A stretch of DNA of 64,000 bases from JAEUMD01 sp044222395 (GCA_044222395.1 JBGANK010000001.1:1-64000); one strand, 5' to 3'; shown: positions 52,510-61,247, counted from the stretch's first letter. A program made the numbers and translations. Notes: generated by a model from the letters alone, not told the origin.

Positions 52510-53553
52510 CTAACCGCGGAACAGCGCCAGGATGTTCTGGCTGGACGAGTTGGCAATCGACAGTGCCTGGATGCCAAGTTGCTGCTGAACCTGTAGCGCC
52601 TGCAGCCGTGTCGATTCCGCGTTCATGTCTGCATCGACGAGCGTCGAGATGCCCCGATCGATGGCATCCATGAGGCTCGTGACGAAATCATGCTGAATGT
52701 CGATGCGCTTCTTCGCCGATCCCAGGTTCGTTGCCGCCGAAGTCATTTCCTGGATCGCCGCGTCGACGGCCTGTACGTAGTCGTCGATATCAGCGTCGGT
52801 CGCTGCCGACACGTCGATTTCGGCCGGAGCCACCGTTGCGTTGTTGACGTCGAAGTTTGCGATCACGATGGTCCCGGCGGCAGCTATCGAGCCGCGGGCC
52901 ACGCCTCCTGTGTCGGAATCCGCGATCGTCAGCCGCGCAGAGCCCAGGATGCCAAGCGCATCGGCAGTCGCCGCGCCGCTGTCGGCAACTCCGCCCGTAC
53001 CGTTGGTATTCGCGTTGAACAGGAACGACGCCGATACGTCAATCGCGATCGTGCTGATCGAGACCTGCATTCCATTGACGCCCGACGAGCGGCTGAAGGA
53101 TGACACAACCGTCTCTGTCGCGGCGTAGCTGGTGCTACCTGTGTCGACCGCCAGCCAATTCTCCCCGACGAAGGACGCGGAGGAGGCGATCGCTCGAAGC
53201 TGTTCCTGCAACTCGTCAAGCTCTGTCTGTATCTTTGTCCGATCGACCCCGGGTTCGCGTGCGGCAACGAGTTTTGCCTTGATTTCGGTGACGACATCGA
53301 TCGAGCTGTTCATTGCCGTGTAGGCAACGTCGATCGTGGCGGCGCCCAGACCCAACGCGTCCGAGACCGCAGACAACGACTTGTTGTCGGAACGCATGGT
53401 GGTGGCCATCGACCAGTACGCGGCATTGTCTTCTGCCGTCGCGACGCGGAAGCCTGTCGAAATCCGCTTCTGCGTTTCCAGCATGCTCTTGTTGGTCTGG
53501 TTGAGGCTCTCAAGAGCCGTCAGTGCCGCAAAATTGGTATTGATGCTGTTCAT
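52510..53553 (-). CDS. Flagellin (copy 1)
   Basis: 347 aa from the ATG at 53553. The conserved N-terminal part (MNSINTNFAALTALESLN, QKRISTGFRVATAEDNAAYWSMATTMRSDNKSL) and C-terminal part (DADMNAESTRLQALQVQQQLGIQALSIANSSSQNILALFRG) are nearly identical to the second flagellin. The central exposed domain differs more. FliC/FlaA-type filament subunit; the length is short, typical for rhizobial flagellins. A longer open frame to 53763 is not supported by homology. It has its own leader and terminator. Confidence 0.95.
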   Translation of the reverse strand: MNSINTNFAALTALESLNQTNKSMLETQKRISTGFRVATAEDNAAYWSMATTMRSDNKSLSAVSDALGLGAATIDVAYTAMNSSIDVVTEIKAKLVAAREPGVDRTKIQTELDELQEQLRAIASSASFVGENWLAVDTGSTSYAATETVVSSFSRSSGVNGMQVSISTIAIDVSASFLFNANTNGTGGVADSGAATADALGILGSARLTIADSDTGGVARGSIAAAGTIVIANFDVNNATVAPAEIDVSAATDADIDDYVQAVDAAIQEMTSAATNLGSAKKRIDIQHDFVTSLMDAIDRGISTLVDADMNAESTRLQALQVQQQLGIQALSIANSSSQNILALFRG

Positions 53554-53589
53554 GTTGTATGCCCCGCAAGCATAGCTTCGTATCAGTGA

Positions 53590-53610
53590 GGGACATACCG
53601 GATCGGCCGG
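53590..53610 (-). promoter_or_regulatory. Leader element shared by both flagellin genes (copy 1)
   Basis: Minus-strand CGGCCGATCCGGTATGTCCC, 37 bases upstream of the ATG. The same 21 bases occur at the same distance before the second flagellin gene, with flanking identity in GGCATGAGGCC further upstream and GGGGCATACA near the start codon. The position fits a 5' untranslated region rather than a promoter. The self-complementary CCGG-ATC-GGCCGG part could fold. A target for FlbT or a regulator site are the two obvious ideas. Confidence 0.6.
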
Positions 53611-53906
53611 CACAGTGGGCTTGGCCTCATGCCGTCGGACCTGCATTCCTGTGTGCCAGGTCCGATCCACCGTAGTCTTCGAAGCGATCGAAGTGCACGC
53701 TAAAGCCGATTGACCATCAGCCTCGCGTGCCGCGATATGAGCGCAGCTTCCCGCTCGAATCACTCTCGACTAGCAATAACTGATTTGAGCAATTCTTACA
53801 TGCTGCGAAAGCGGGTCCGGCGAACCCGCTGCGCAAAAGGTGCGTCGAAGACACACGCTTGCGCACGTCGCATCAAACACACCAGCGTCACCACGCACGC
53901 TGAATC

Positions 53907-53938
53907 GAAGCAGCCCGAGCTTGCGCCCGGGCTGCTTC
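53907..53938 (-). terminator. Inverted repeat downstream of the second flagellin gene
   Basis: GAAGCAGCCCG, a 10-base spacer and CGGGCTGCTTC form an 11-bp perfect stem about 145 bases downstream of the second flagellin stop. No T-run follows on either strand, so it may be a weak or rho-assisted terminator. Confidence 0.5.
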
Positions 53939-53956
53939 ACTTCACTGTCATGAGGC

Positions 53957-54066
53957 CCAGATCCCGATCGACTGAGTTGGAACCACTTGTGGTTCCAGCG
54001 AAGGCCCGCCTCAGTCTCTCAAACGAAGGCGCAGAGCAGGTCACAGCAGTTGAAGCAATCCTGCCT
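53957..54066. repeat. Dispersed intergenic repeat, copy 4
   Basis: About 110 bp matching the copy at 2375-2505: CCCGATCGACTGAGTTGGAACCACTT, GTGGTTCCAGCGAAGGC, CTCTCAAACGAAGG, GAGCAGGTCACAGC. The right arm is shortened. It ends about 15 bases past the stop codon of the second flagellin gene, which is read from the other strand. Confidence 0.75.
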
Positions 54067-54080
54067 TGATTTTTGCTGGG

Positions 54081-55103
54081 CTAGCGGAACAGCGCCAGGA
54101 TGTTCTGGCTCGACGAGTTGGCGATCGACAGCGCCTGGATGCCGAGCTGCTGCTGTACCTGCAGCGCCTGCAGCCGCGTCGACTCCGCGTTCATGTCGGC
54201 ATCGACCAGCGTGGAGATACCGCGATCGATGGCACCCATCAGGTTCGTCACGAACTCCTTCTGGATGTCGATGCGCTTCTTCGCCGAACCAAGACCGGTC
54301 GCAGCCGTTGTCATTTCCGACAGAGCTGCATCAACCGCCTGGATGTAGTCCTCGACATCGGCGTCCGTCGCAGTCGCAATGTCGATCTCGGCGTTGCCAT
54401 CCACACTTGCCACTGTAATCGTGCCGGCGCCGTCGATCGAACCGCGAGCAGCGCTGGCGGCATCTGCATCAGCGATCGTCAGGCGGGTGGATCCCAGGAT
54501 GCCCAGCGCATCAGTCGTCGAACCGCCACTGTAGACTGCGCCACCAGCACCGTCGGTGTCAGCGTTGAACAGGAACGATGCGGAGATATCGATCGAGATC
54601 GAACCAATCGACACTTCGCTGCCGTTCACACCAGAACTCCGGCTGAACGACGAAACAACGGTTTCGCTGGCGCTGTACGACGTGCCGCCGGTATCGACTG
54701 ACAGCCAGTTCTCGCCGGCGAACGATGCTGAAGAGGCGATAGAGCGCAGCTGATTCTGAAGTTCGTCGATCTCGGTCTGCACCTTGGCCCGGTCGACTCC
54801 AGGCTCGCGCGCGGCGACGAGCTTCGCCTTGATTTCCGTGACGACATCGATCGAGCTGTTCATTGCCGTGTAGGCAACGTCGATCGTGGCAGCGCCAAGA
54901 CCCAGCGCGTCCGAAACCGCGGACAACGACTTGTTGTCGGAACGCATGGTGGTCGCCATCGACCAATATGCAGCGTTGTCCTCGGATGTGGCGACGCGGA
55001 AACCTGTCGAAATCCGCTTTTGCGTTTCCAACATGCTCTTGTTTGTCTGGTTGAGACTCTCAAGAGCCGTCAATGCTGCGAAATTGGTGTTGATGCTATT
55101 CAT
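54081..55103 (-). CDS. Flagellin (copy 2)
   Basis: 340 aa from the ATG at 55103. N- and C-terminal D0/D1 regions are almost identical to the first flagellin, at DNA level too, showing a tandem duplication. The middle (about residues 140-260) differs by substitutions and small deletions (GSEVSIGSISIDISASFLFNADTDG against the corresponding part of copy 1). Two flagellins may co-assemble or replace each other. An open frame to 55211 upstream is not supported. Confidence 0.95.
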   Translation of the reverse strand: MNSINTNFAALTALESLNQTNKSMLETQKRISTGFRVATSEDNAAYWSMATTMRSDNKSLSAVSDALGLGAATIDVAYTAMNSSIDVVTEIKAKLVAAREPGVDRAKVQTEIDELQNQLRSIASSASFAGENWLSVDTGGTSYSASETVVSSFSRSSGVNGSEVSIGSISIDISASFLFNADTDGAGGAVYSGGSTTDALGILGSTRLTIADADAASAARGSIDGAGTITVASVDGNAEIDIATATDADVEDYIQAVDAALSEMTTAATGLGSAKKRIDIQKEFVTNLMGAIDRGISTLVDADMNAESTRLQALQVQQQLGIQALSIANSSSQNILALFR

Positions 55104-55138
55104 GTGTATGCCCCTCAGGAAGCGACTGAATACTTGTC

Positions 55139-55159
55139 GGGACATACCGGATCGGCCGG
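55139..55159 (-). promoter_or_regulatory. Leader element shared by both flagellin genes (copy 2)
   Basis: Same sequence as at 53590-53610, 36 bases upstream of the second flagellin ATG, on the minus strand. The intervening bases toward the start codon are less conserved, so this 21-base identity stands out as selected or recently duplicated. Confidence 0.6.
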
Positions 55160-55325
55160 TATGGCGAATCGGCCTCATGCCCTCGGGGTGCGCCCCAAGT
55201 TCGCCATGCACGGGCCACTATAGGTTGCAACTTCTAACCAGCTGTTAATCGACCACCCTTCCCATCGCTATGGTAAACGCACCCGCCATACGGGTTGCAG
55301 AACCACCGAGGTGCGCGCAATTCGG

Positions 55326-56075
55326 CTATCCGAAAGACCGGATCAGACCGCCAACCATCAGGTTCCAGCCATCAATGAGGACGAAGAACAGAATCTTGAA
55401 CGGCAGCGAGATCGCGGTCGGCGGCAACATCATCATTCCCATCGACATGACAACCGTTGCGACGATGAGGTCGATCACCAGGAACGGCAGCACGATGAGA
55501 AACCCGATCTCGAATCCGCGCCTGAGTTCCGAGACCATGAAGGCAGGAACCAGCACTCTCATATCGATTGCGCCCGCATCCGCCGCCTCCTCGGCACCCT
55601 TCTTGCGCAGCGCCTCCGTGAACACCTGGATATCCTTGTCGCGCACGTTTCCCTGCATGAACTCGCGGATCGGCGTCGTGATCCGCTTGTAGGCCTCCTG
55701 CTCGTCGATCTTGTTCTCGACCAGCGGCTGAATGCCTTCCCCCCACATGCGGTCGAATGTCGGCGCCATCACGAAGAACGTCATGAAGAGTGCGAGCGAC
55801 ACCAGCACCAGATTGGATGGCGTCGACGGCAGGCCGAGCCCCGAGCGCAGGAACGACAACGCAATGACGAAGCGCGTGAAGCAGGTCACAGTCACGAGAA
55901 TGCCCGGCGCGATCGAAAGCACCGTCATCAGGGCCAGTAGCTGGATCATCCGTCCGCTCGCCGAACCCTGACCCTCCGGCAGCAACTCGCGCAGATTGAT
56001 CGTCTGCGCGTCGGCAGCAGACGCACCTGCCAGCGCAGCTGAAATGGTGACAAGCAAGATGGGGACGAGCTTCAT
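55326..56075 (-). CDS. fliP: Flagellar export gate protein FliP
   Basis: 249 aa with an N-terminal signal-like helix and four further membrane segments. Family signatures: LLALMTVLSIAPGILVTVTCFTRFVIALSFLR near residue 50, FMVSELRRGFEIGFLIVLPFLVIDLIVATVVMSMGMMMLPP and LPFKILFFVLIDGWNLMVG. It is co-translated with fliL (4-bp overlap). Confidence 0.95.
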   Translation of the reverse strand: MKLVPILLVTISAALAGASAADAQTINLRELLPEGQGSASGRMIQLLALMTVLSIAPGILVTVTCFTRFVIALSFLRSGLGLPSTPSNLVLVSLALFMTFFVMAPTFDRMWGEGIQPLVENKIDEQEAYKRITTPIREFMQGNVRDKDIQVFTEALRKKGAEEAADAGAIDMRVLVPAFMVSELRRGFEIGFLIVLPFLVIDLIVATVVMSMGMMMLPPTAISLPFKILFFVLIDGWNLMVGGLIRSFG

Positions 56076-56590
56076 TCGATCATCAAGGCCCTGAGCAGCA
56101 ATCCACGCGTCTTGCCTTTGGAGCGGACTCGAGCGATTTCGGTGAGATCCTCGCGCAGGAATTCGAGCCCCACGGCGTTGTCGATCTGCGAAAGTCGTAC
56201 CGTTCGCAGGAACCCCAGAATGTCCTGGGCAATCTGCTTCGCCATCACACTACGATCGCCATCGTCAGCGCCTGAGAAAATCACCGAGGCATCGAGCCTC
56301 AACCAGTTCTCCTTGGCACCAGCAAGAGAAACGTGAATGGGCTCGAGCGCGTGCACCACTTCGGCCTGCACAGGCTGCGATGATTTGCTTGCGTGATCCT
56401 TGCCGGTGCCAGCGTCGCGCGTCGGAGTGGACTGGGCCACACCCGCCGCAGGCGCCACCCCGGAACCGTCAGGTTGATTGAGCACGAGCATCGCGAATCC
56501 GGCACCAGCGCCGCCGCCAATCAGCACGACGAGTGCCAGCGCAACAATGAACCCCTTGGCCCCGCTCGGTTTGTTGTCTGCCCCAGCCAC
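56072..56590 (-). CDS. fliL: Flagellar basal body-associated protein FliL
   Basis: About 172 aa from a GTG at 56590, which follows GGGAGAGAGGGG; an ATG at 56641 that overlaps flgH is an alternative (189 aa). One membrane helix (GFIVALALVVLIGGGAGAGFAMLVL), a Thr/Ala-rich linker, and the FliL domain (ENWLRLDASVIF; MAKQIAQDILGFLRTVRLSQIDNAVGLEFLREDLTEIARVRSKGKTRGLLLRALMIE). It supports stator function. Confidence 0.88.
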   Translation of the reverse strand: MAGADNKPSGAKGFIVALALVVLIGGGAGAGFAMLVLNQPDGSGVAPAAGVAQSTPTRDAGTGKDHASKSSQPVQAEVVHALEPIHVSLAGAKENWLRLDASVIFSGADDGDRSVMAKQIAQDILGFLRTVRLSQIDNAVGLEFLREDLTEIARVRSKGKTRGLLLRALMIE

Positions 56591-56621
56591 GGCCGCCAAG
56601 CCCCTCTCTCCCGCCGGCTGC

Positions 56622-57434
56622 CTAGAATGGAGCAACGGCATCGGTGATCTGGTGCAACCAACCCGGCTGTTGCACCTCCATCACCCGCCCGCGTCCACCG
56701 TAGGACATGCGCGCCTCTGCAATGCGGTCGTATGCAATCGTGTTGTCGGCACGGATATCGGCGATGTTGACGATGCCCGAAACCGTAAGCACGCGCAGCT
56801 CGTAGTTGACGCGGATTTCCTGCGATCCCTCGATCACCAGATTGCCGTTGCCTAGCGTGCCGGTGACGACCGCAGCGACCCTGAGATCGATGCTTTCAGA
56901 TCTCGCCACGGCTCCTTTGCCATCCGTCGACGTATTCGAGTTGACCGTCCCATTCGCCGTCGCGCTGCCTTCGCTCGCCAGTCCAGGTAGGGCAATAGCA
57001 TGACTGACATCGAATCCCATCCCCACGGCCGAATCGCGCGATCGCTTCGAACTGTTGTCGAGCGACGCTTTGTCCTTGATCGATATGGTCACGGTCAGAA
57101 GGTCCCCCCGACGCCGAGCCCGCGCATCGCGGAAGAGATCCGCCCCGCGATCCCGCCACAGCGAGCCCGTCTCCCTGGCCTGCTGCGCATTGCCGTAGGC
57201 TGCAGTTGCACCATCCTTCTGACTCGCCACCTCTGCTCGCGAAGCAACCTGGTTGATCCCTGCGCCGATCGGACTGAGCTTCGGCTCCGTACCGATATCC
57301 TTGGGCAGCGACACGCAGCCCGCGACGCCACACGATGCCAACGCGCTCGCGAACGCTGCAACGCTCGAAAGTCGAAGCTTCGACGGCTTCCGTCTCGCGC
57401 ATTCCCACCGTCGCACAAGCCGCGTAAATTTCAT
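56622..57434 (-). CDS. flgH: Flagellar L-ring lipoprotein FlgH
   Basis: 270 aa. The lipobox GVAGC near residue 40 follows a long N-region. Family motifs: GSLWRDRGADLFRDARARRRGDLLTVTISIKDKASLDN and LVIEGSQEIRVNYELRVLTVSGIVNIADIRADNTI, and the end GRVMEVQQPGWLHQITDAVAPF. The N-region (about 24 basic residues before the hydrophobic core) is unusually long; a later start is possible. Confidence 0.93.
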   Translation of the reverse strand: MKFTRLVRRWECARRKPSKLRLSSVAAFASALASCGVAGCVSLPKDIGTEPKLSPIGAGINQVASRAEVASQKDGATAAYGNAQQARETGSLWRDRGADLFRDARARRRGDLLTVTISIKDKASLDNSSKRSRDSAVGMGFDVSHAIALPGLASEGSATANGTVNSNTSTDGKGAVARSESIDLRVAAVVTGTLGNGNLVIEGSQEIRVNYELRVLTVSGIVNIADIRADNTIAYDRIAEARMSYGGRGRVMEVQQPGWLHQITDAVAPF

Positions 57435-58039
57435 GACTTGCCGCCTCCGTCGCTACGCTGCGACAGAGCCGAAAGGATAGTCGCAAGTCGCGCGGCCTTG
57501 TCCGGCGGCATGTCATTGAGTATGGCACTCGCCGCTCTCGAATCGAGCTGGCCGATGATCGCCGCCGCCGTCGTCTCGTCCATCTTTATCAACTGCTGCG
57601 AGGCCGATTCCGGTCGCATCGCCGCAAAGATTCCAACAAGTTGAGATGACGCCTTGCTTGCGAAATCGTCTCGACGCTTCAGCCACTCCTTGAGCTCATC
57701 GACCCTTGCATCGATCTTGGCGAGCCGCTCATCGAGTTCCCTTTGAAGCGACTCCAGCTGCTTGACTTGAACAGAATGGCGCGCCTCCCGCGCTGGCTCA
57801 CGCGCCGCACGACAGTACTGCTCCGCAAGCGTGCCCTCGGCGACCGAAGGTGTCGGAGCACCCACTCCCCGACCCGCGACCTTTTCCGCAGACGCCCCAG
57901 AACCTGCTGCCGCGGGCTTCTCTCCCGCCAACGACCCACCTGATACAGCACTTGCCATCGCAGCAAGCATCGCAACCAGCAGCACGTGCCTGCATGTATC
58001 GCTGGGTCTACCGCTCGGTTTCGGCCAATCCATCATCAA
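57431..58039 (-). CDS. motE: MotE-like motility chaperone
   Basis: About 202 aa. Signal peptide (HVLLVAMLAAMASAVSGGSLAG), then a coiled coil (QVKQLESLQRELDERLAKIDARVDELKEWLKRRDDF) and a C-terminal MgtE-N-like helical domain (LVGIFAAMRPESASQQLIKMDETTAAAIIGQLDSRAASAILNDMPPDKAARLATIL). This arrangement and the site between flgI and flgH match MotE of rhizobia, a periplasmic chaperone for MotC. It overlaps flgH by four bases. Confidence 0.82.
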   Translation of the reverse strand: MMMDWPKPSGRPSDTCRHVLLVAMLAAMASAVSGGSLAGEKPAAAGSGASAEKVAGRGVGAPTPSVAEGTLAEQYCRAAREPAREARHSVQVKQLESLQRELDERLAKIDARVDELKEWLKRRDDFASKASSQLVGIFAAMRPESASQQLIKMDETTAAAIIGQLDSRAASAILNDMPPDKAARLATILSALSQRSDGGGKS

Positions 58040-58050
58040 TCCTCATGCAG

Positions 58051-59160
58051 TTACTGCACGACCAAGTCCGCCTGCAGCGCACCTGCTGACTTGATCGCCT
58101 GGAGAATTGCGATGATACCGGGCGGCTTCAGGCCCATCTTGTTGAGCCCGGCGACCAGCGTTTGCAGATCGACACCGTCGACGACGGCAAAGTTGCCCTT
58201 TTCCTGCGCCGCGCTGACATTCGTCTCGTTGGTGACAACCGTCTTGCCCTTCGACAGTGGCTGCGGCTGAGAGACGCTCGGAATTTCCGCGACGCGCACC
58301 GTCAGGTTTCCGTGCGTAACGGCGACCTTGCTCACTTTGACGTGCTTGCTGATCACGATCGTTCCTGTCCGCTCATCGATGATGACTCGCGCCGGCGCAT
58401 CGGGCGATATGATGATCGCCCCTATCTCTGCAAGGAACCGCGTTGCATCCATGCGCGCTGGCACCTCGATCGCTACCGAACTCGGCCCATTCTCCCGCGC
58501 AAGTCGCCTGCCGGCCTTCTTCTCACCGTACTCGTTCACCGCATCGACGATCGACATGGCGGTGGCAAAGTCCGGGTTCTTCAGCTCCAGGTGAAGATCG
58601 CGCGAACCGCCTGGCAGACCGGGCGCGTTGCGTTCCACCAACCCTCCCCCGGGGATTCGTCCCGCGGTCGGCACGCCATGCGTCAGTATCTCGTTCTGCC
58701 CCTTGGCCTCGAAGCCCGAGATCGTGATCGAACCCTGGGCCGCAGCATACGTCTCACCATCAGGTCCCTGCAGCGGCGTCATCAGCAGCGTGCCTCCGGC
58801 AAGCGAAGAGGCATCGCCAAGCGACGTCACGTTGACGTCGATGCGATTGCCACCGACAGCGAACGCCGGCAGCTCCGCCGTCACCATTACTGCTGCGATA
58901 TTGCGCGTGCGCGCGCCCAGTCCACGGATATTGACGCCGAGCCGGTCCAGCATCGAATTGACCGACTGCTCCGTGAATGGTGCATTACGCAAACCATCAC
59001 CAGTTCCCTTGAGGCCGGTCACCAGACCATAGCCGATGAGTTGGTTCGGCCGCATCCCGCGCACACTCGTGACGTCCTTGATGCGGACCTCGGCAAGCGC
59101 CGTCGAGGCAAATGCCAGCCACAGAGTATACCCGCAAAGAAGGACGAGAACTCGCGTCAC
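58051..59160 (-). CDS. flgI: Flagellar P-ring protein FlgI
   Basis: 369 aa with a signal peptide (VLVLLCGYTLWLAFASTALA). Family motifs: RIKDVTSVRGMRPNQLIGYGLVTGLKGTGDGL, FTEQSVNSMLDRLGVNIRG, NVTSLGDASSLAGGTLLMTPLQGPDGETYAAAQG and the C-terminal GVDLQTLVAGLNKMGLKPPGIIAILQAIKSAGALQADLVV. Overlaps the flgA stop by four bases. Confidence 0.95.
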   Translation of the reverse strand: MTRVLVLLCGYTLWLAFASTALAEVRIKDVTSVRGMRPNQLIGYGLVTGLKGTGDGLRNAPFTEQSVNSMLDRLGVNIRGLGARTRNIAAVMVTAELPAFAVGGNRIDVNVTSLGDASSLAGGTLLMTPLQGPDGETYAAAQGSITISGFEAKGQNEILTHGVPTAGRIPGGGLVERNAPGLPGGSRDLHLELKNPDFATAMSIVDAVNEYGEKKAGRRLARENGPSSVAIEVPARMDATRFLAEIGAIIISPDAPARVIIDERTGTIVISKHVKVSKVAVTHGNLTVRVAEIPSVSQPQPLSKGKTVVTNETNVSAAQEKGNFAVVDGVDLQTLVAGLNKMGLKPPGIIAILQAIKSAGALQADLVVQ

Positions 59161-59624
59161 GGGTTCGCCCCCCCGACACTGACCGTTCCGTCTGCCAAGA
59201 CCTCGCCGCGCACGACGATACCGGTATCGAGGTTCTTCACGTTGACTGTTCTGCCGACCACGCCCGGCTGCAGCGCCTGCCCGGCTCCGGTGATTGCAAG
59301 TCCGCCTTCGCCATAGTTCAGCGTCACGCGCTGACCTTCTTTGAAGACGTGCGGGTCACGCACGGCGTTGAGTGGAATGGCCTTGCCCGTCGGAAGCACG
59401 CGTACAGCAACTTTGCCGACCAGTTCCTCGTGCGAAGTGAAGTAGGACTTGGCCAGGCTGCTGCGCACAGAAATCGTCCGCTCCTGCAGCAACTCTCTCC
59501 TCACCACGTCACCTGGATATATCGTCACCGCCGCTAGCGGCACCGTCACCTGCAGCACCTGCGCTAATGCCTGCTGCACCGGCGTCATCGCAAGCAACGT
59601 CGCCATCCCAACCCATGCTCGCAT
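59157..59624 (-). CDS. flgA: P-ring assembly chaperone FlgA
   Basis: About 155 aa with a signal peptide (MRAWVGMATLLAMTPVQQALAQ). The SAF-like and FlgA C-terminal domain are seen in TIYPGDVVRRELLQERTI, VLPTGKAIPLNAVRDPHVFKEGQRVTLNYGEGGLAITGAGQALQPGVVGRTVNVKNLDTGIVVRGEV. Shorter than enterobacterial FlgA, as usual in this group. The Met at 59624 starts a proper signal peptide; a GTG or ATG upstream to 59666 is less likely. Confidence 0.9.
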   Translation of the reverse strand: MRAWVGMATLLAMTPVQQALAQVLQVTVPLAAVTIYPGDVVRRELLQERTISVRSSLAKSYFTSHEELVGKVAVRVLPTGKAIPLNAVRDPHVFKEGQRVTLNYGEGGLAITGAGQALQPGVVGRTVNVKNLDTGIVVRGEVLADGTVSVGGANP

Positions 59625-59679
59625 CAGCTGCCCCCTTGGCGCATTGCCCACGAAGTACCATCGCAAGGATTAGGAACAG

Positions 59680-60468
59680 CTACCTCAGTCCCTTGCTGAC
59701 GATCGCCATCATCTCATCGCTCGCTTGGATGATCTTTGAGTTCATCTCATAAGCCCTCTGCGCCGAAATCAGCTCGGTGATCTCCTTCACGGGATCGACG
59801 TTGGACGCTTCCAGGTAGCCCTGCTTGATCGTGCCGAAACCGACATCACCGGCGAGCCCGACATTTGGCGGACCAGACGCGGTCGTCTCGCGGTAGAGGT
59901 TGCCGCCCAGCGGATCGAGACCAACCTCGTTGACGAAGTTGGCGAGCGAGAATTGCCCGAGCAGACGCGGTGCCGGCTCTCCCTTCACCGTGCCATAGAC
60001 CTGTCCCGTCTCGTTTACCGTCACCAGAATGACTTCGGGCGGAACCACGATCGCCGGCTGCACGAGATAGCCATCTGTCGTCACGATCTGGCCATTGGCA
60101 TTCTTGTTGAAGGCACCTGCGCGAGTATAGAGCGTCTCGCCGTCGGCGCCCGCAACCCTGAAGAAGCCACGCCCGGTCAGCGCCACATCAAGTGCATTGC
60201 CGGTCTGCGCCAGGCTTCCCTGCGCGTGCAGATTGCGGATCGCCGCCGCACGCACTCCGAGCCCGAGCCGCGCGCCTTCCGGAACGATCTCTGCCCCGGC
60301 CGCCGCGGCCACGCCGGCTTCGCGTTCGACCTGATAGAGCAGATCGACGAACTCCGCGCGGGCCCTCTTGAAGGAAGTCGTATTGATGTTGGCAACGTTG
60401 TTCGCAATCACCTCGACGTTGAGCTGCTGCGCATTCATCCCGGTGGCGGCAATGGCAAGTGCCCGCAT
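59680..60468 (-). CDS. flgG: Flagellar distal rod protein FlgG
   Basis: 262 aa. N-terminus MRALAIAATGMNAQQLNVEVIANNVANINTTSFKRARAEF and C-terminus QGYLEASNVDPVKEITELISAQRAYEMNSKIIQASDEMM are the FlgG hallmarks. The FlgG-specific stretch after residue 45 (LLYQVEREAG) is present. Follows fliE in the flgB-flgC-fliE-flgG series. Confidence 0.95.
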   Translation of the reverse strand: MRALAIAATGMNAQQLNVEVIANNVANINTTSFKRARAEFVDLLYQVEREAGVAAAAGAEIVPEGARLGLGVRAAAIRNLHAQGSLAQTGNALDVALTGRGFFRVAGADGETLYTRAGAFNKNANGQIVTTDGYLVQPAIVVPPEVILVTVNETGQVYGTVKGEPAPRLLGQFSLANFVNEVGLDPLGGNLYRETTASGPPNVGLAGDVGFGTIKQGYLEASNVDPVKEITELISAQRAYEMNSKIIQASDEMMAIVSKGLR

Positions 60469-60489
60469 CTCTGCTCTCCCTTCCCGCGC

Positions 60490-60828
60490 CTAGATCGACA
60501 TTCTGCTGATTTCGAGATAGGCCGACACGACCTTGTCGCGCACGGCGACAGCCGCCTGCAGCGTCTGCTCTGCCGTCATCACCGTCTCGACCACGTCCTG
60601 CAGCGAAGCTTGGCCCTTGATTCCGGCGACCGAAACTGCTTCCGCAGATCGCAAGCTCTGGGCGAGTCCGGCAACCGCCTCGCCGATTAGGCTGGCGAAG
60701 TCCACCTCGTTCTCGGTGGCAACGGCTTGCGAGCCACGGGCGCCGGTGATGCGTGTCGCCGCAGTCGTACCGGCAGCCCCGACATCGGACTGCCGCATGC
60801 CAATTCCTTGAAGCGTATCGAGCATCAC
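60490..60828 (-). CDS. fliE: Rod-MS-ring adaptor protein FliE
   Basis: 112 aa, with the family's C-terminal block VAGIKGQASLQDVVETVMTAEQTLQAAVAVRDKVVSAYLEISRMSI. The N-terminus is variable. Start overlaps the flgC stop by four bases. FliE joins the MS ring to the rod. Confidence 0.92.
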   Translation of the reverse strand: MMLDTLQGIGMRQSDVGAAGTTAATRITGARGSQAVATENEVDFASLIGEAVAGLAQSLRSAEAVSVAGIKGQASLQDVVETVMTAEQTLQAAVAVRDKVVSAYLEISRMSI

Positions 60829-61244
60829 TTGCCTCGCATCAGATCGATAAGGTCGGCGATCATCTCGCGCGTCTGCCGCACGACTTGCAGATTGGCCTCG
60901 TAGGACCGATTGGTTTCTCGCATGTCCGACATCTCGACCAGCGGATTGACATTGGGCAACTTCACGTAGCCGGCCTCGTCGGCTGCGGGATGCGAGGGAT
61001 CATGCTCCGTCGGGAACGCCGTCTCGTCGCGCGCGATGCTGCTGATGCGCACCTGCGCCGCGCCCGTCACCCTGTCCAACTCCTCGCCAAAGCTCACCGT
61101 CTTGCGTCGGTAGGGATCTCCACCCCGCACGGCCGCTGTCGATTGAGCATTCGCGAGGTTTTCCGAAACGATGCGCATTCGCACCGACTGGGCATGTAGC
61201 CCGGAGCCCGCCGATACCAGAGCCGCTCTGAGGTCATCGCTCAT
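60825..61244 (-). CDS. flgC: Flagellar proximal rod protein FlgC
   Basis: 139 aa. SAGSGLHAQSVRMRIVSENLANAQST, GGDPYRRKTVSFGEELDR and the C-terminal YVKLPNVNPLVEMSDMRETNRSYEANLQVVRQTREMI are typical of FlgC. Separated from flgB by three bases. Confidence 0.95.
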   Translation of the reverse strand: MSDDLRAALVSAGSGLHAQSVRMRIVSENLANAQSTAAVRGGDPYRRKTVSFGEELDRVTGAAQVRISSIARDETAFPTEHDPSHPAADEAGYVKLPNVNPLVEMSDMRETNRSYEANLQVVRQTREMIADLIDLMRGK

Positions 61245-61247
61245 CGC

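Larger units (their letters stand above)
53554..54080. other. Spacer between the two flagellin genes
   Basis: About 530 bp without a gene. It contains, from left to right, the leader and presumed promoter of the first flagellin gene, an inverted repeat (53907-53938) and a copy of the dispersed repeat (about 53957-54066). Short open frames in it show no family signal. Confidence 0.6.
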
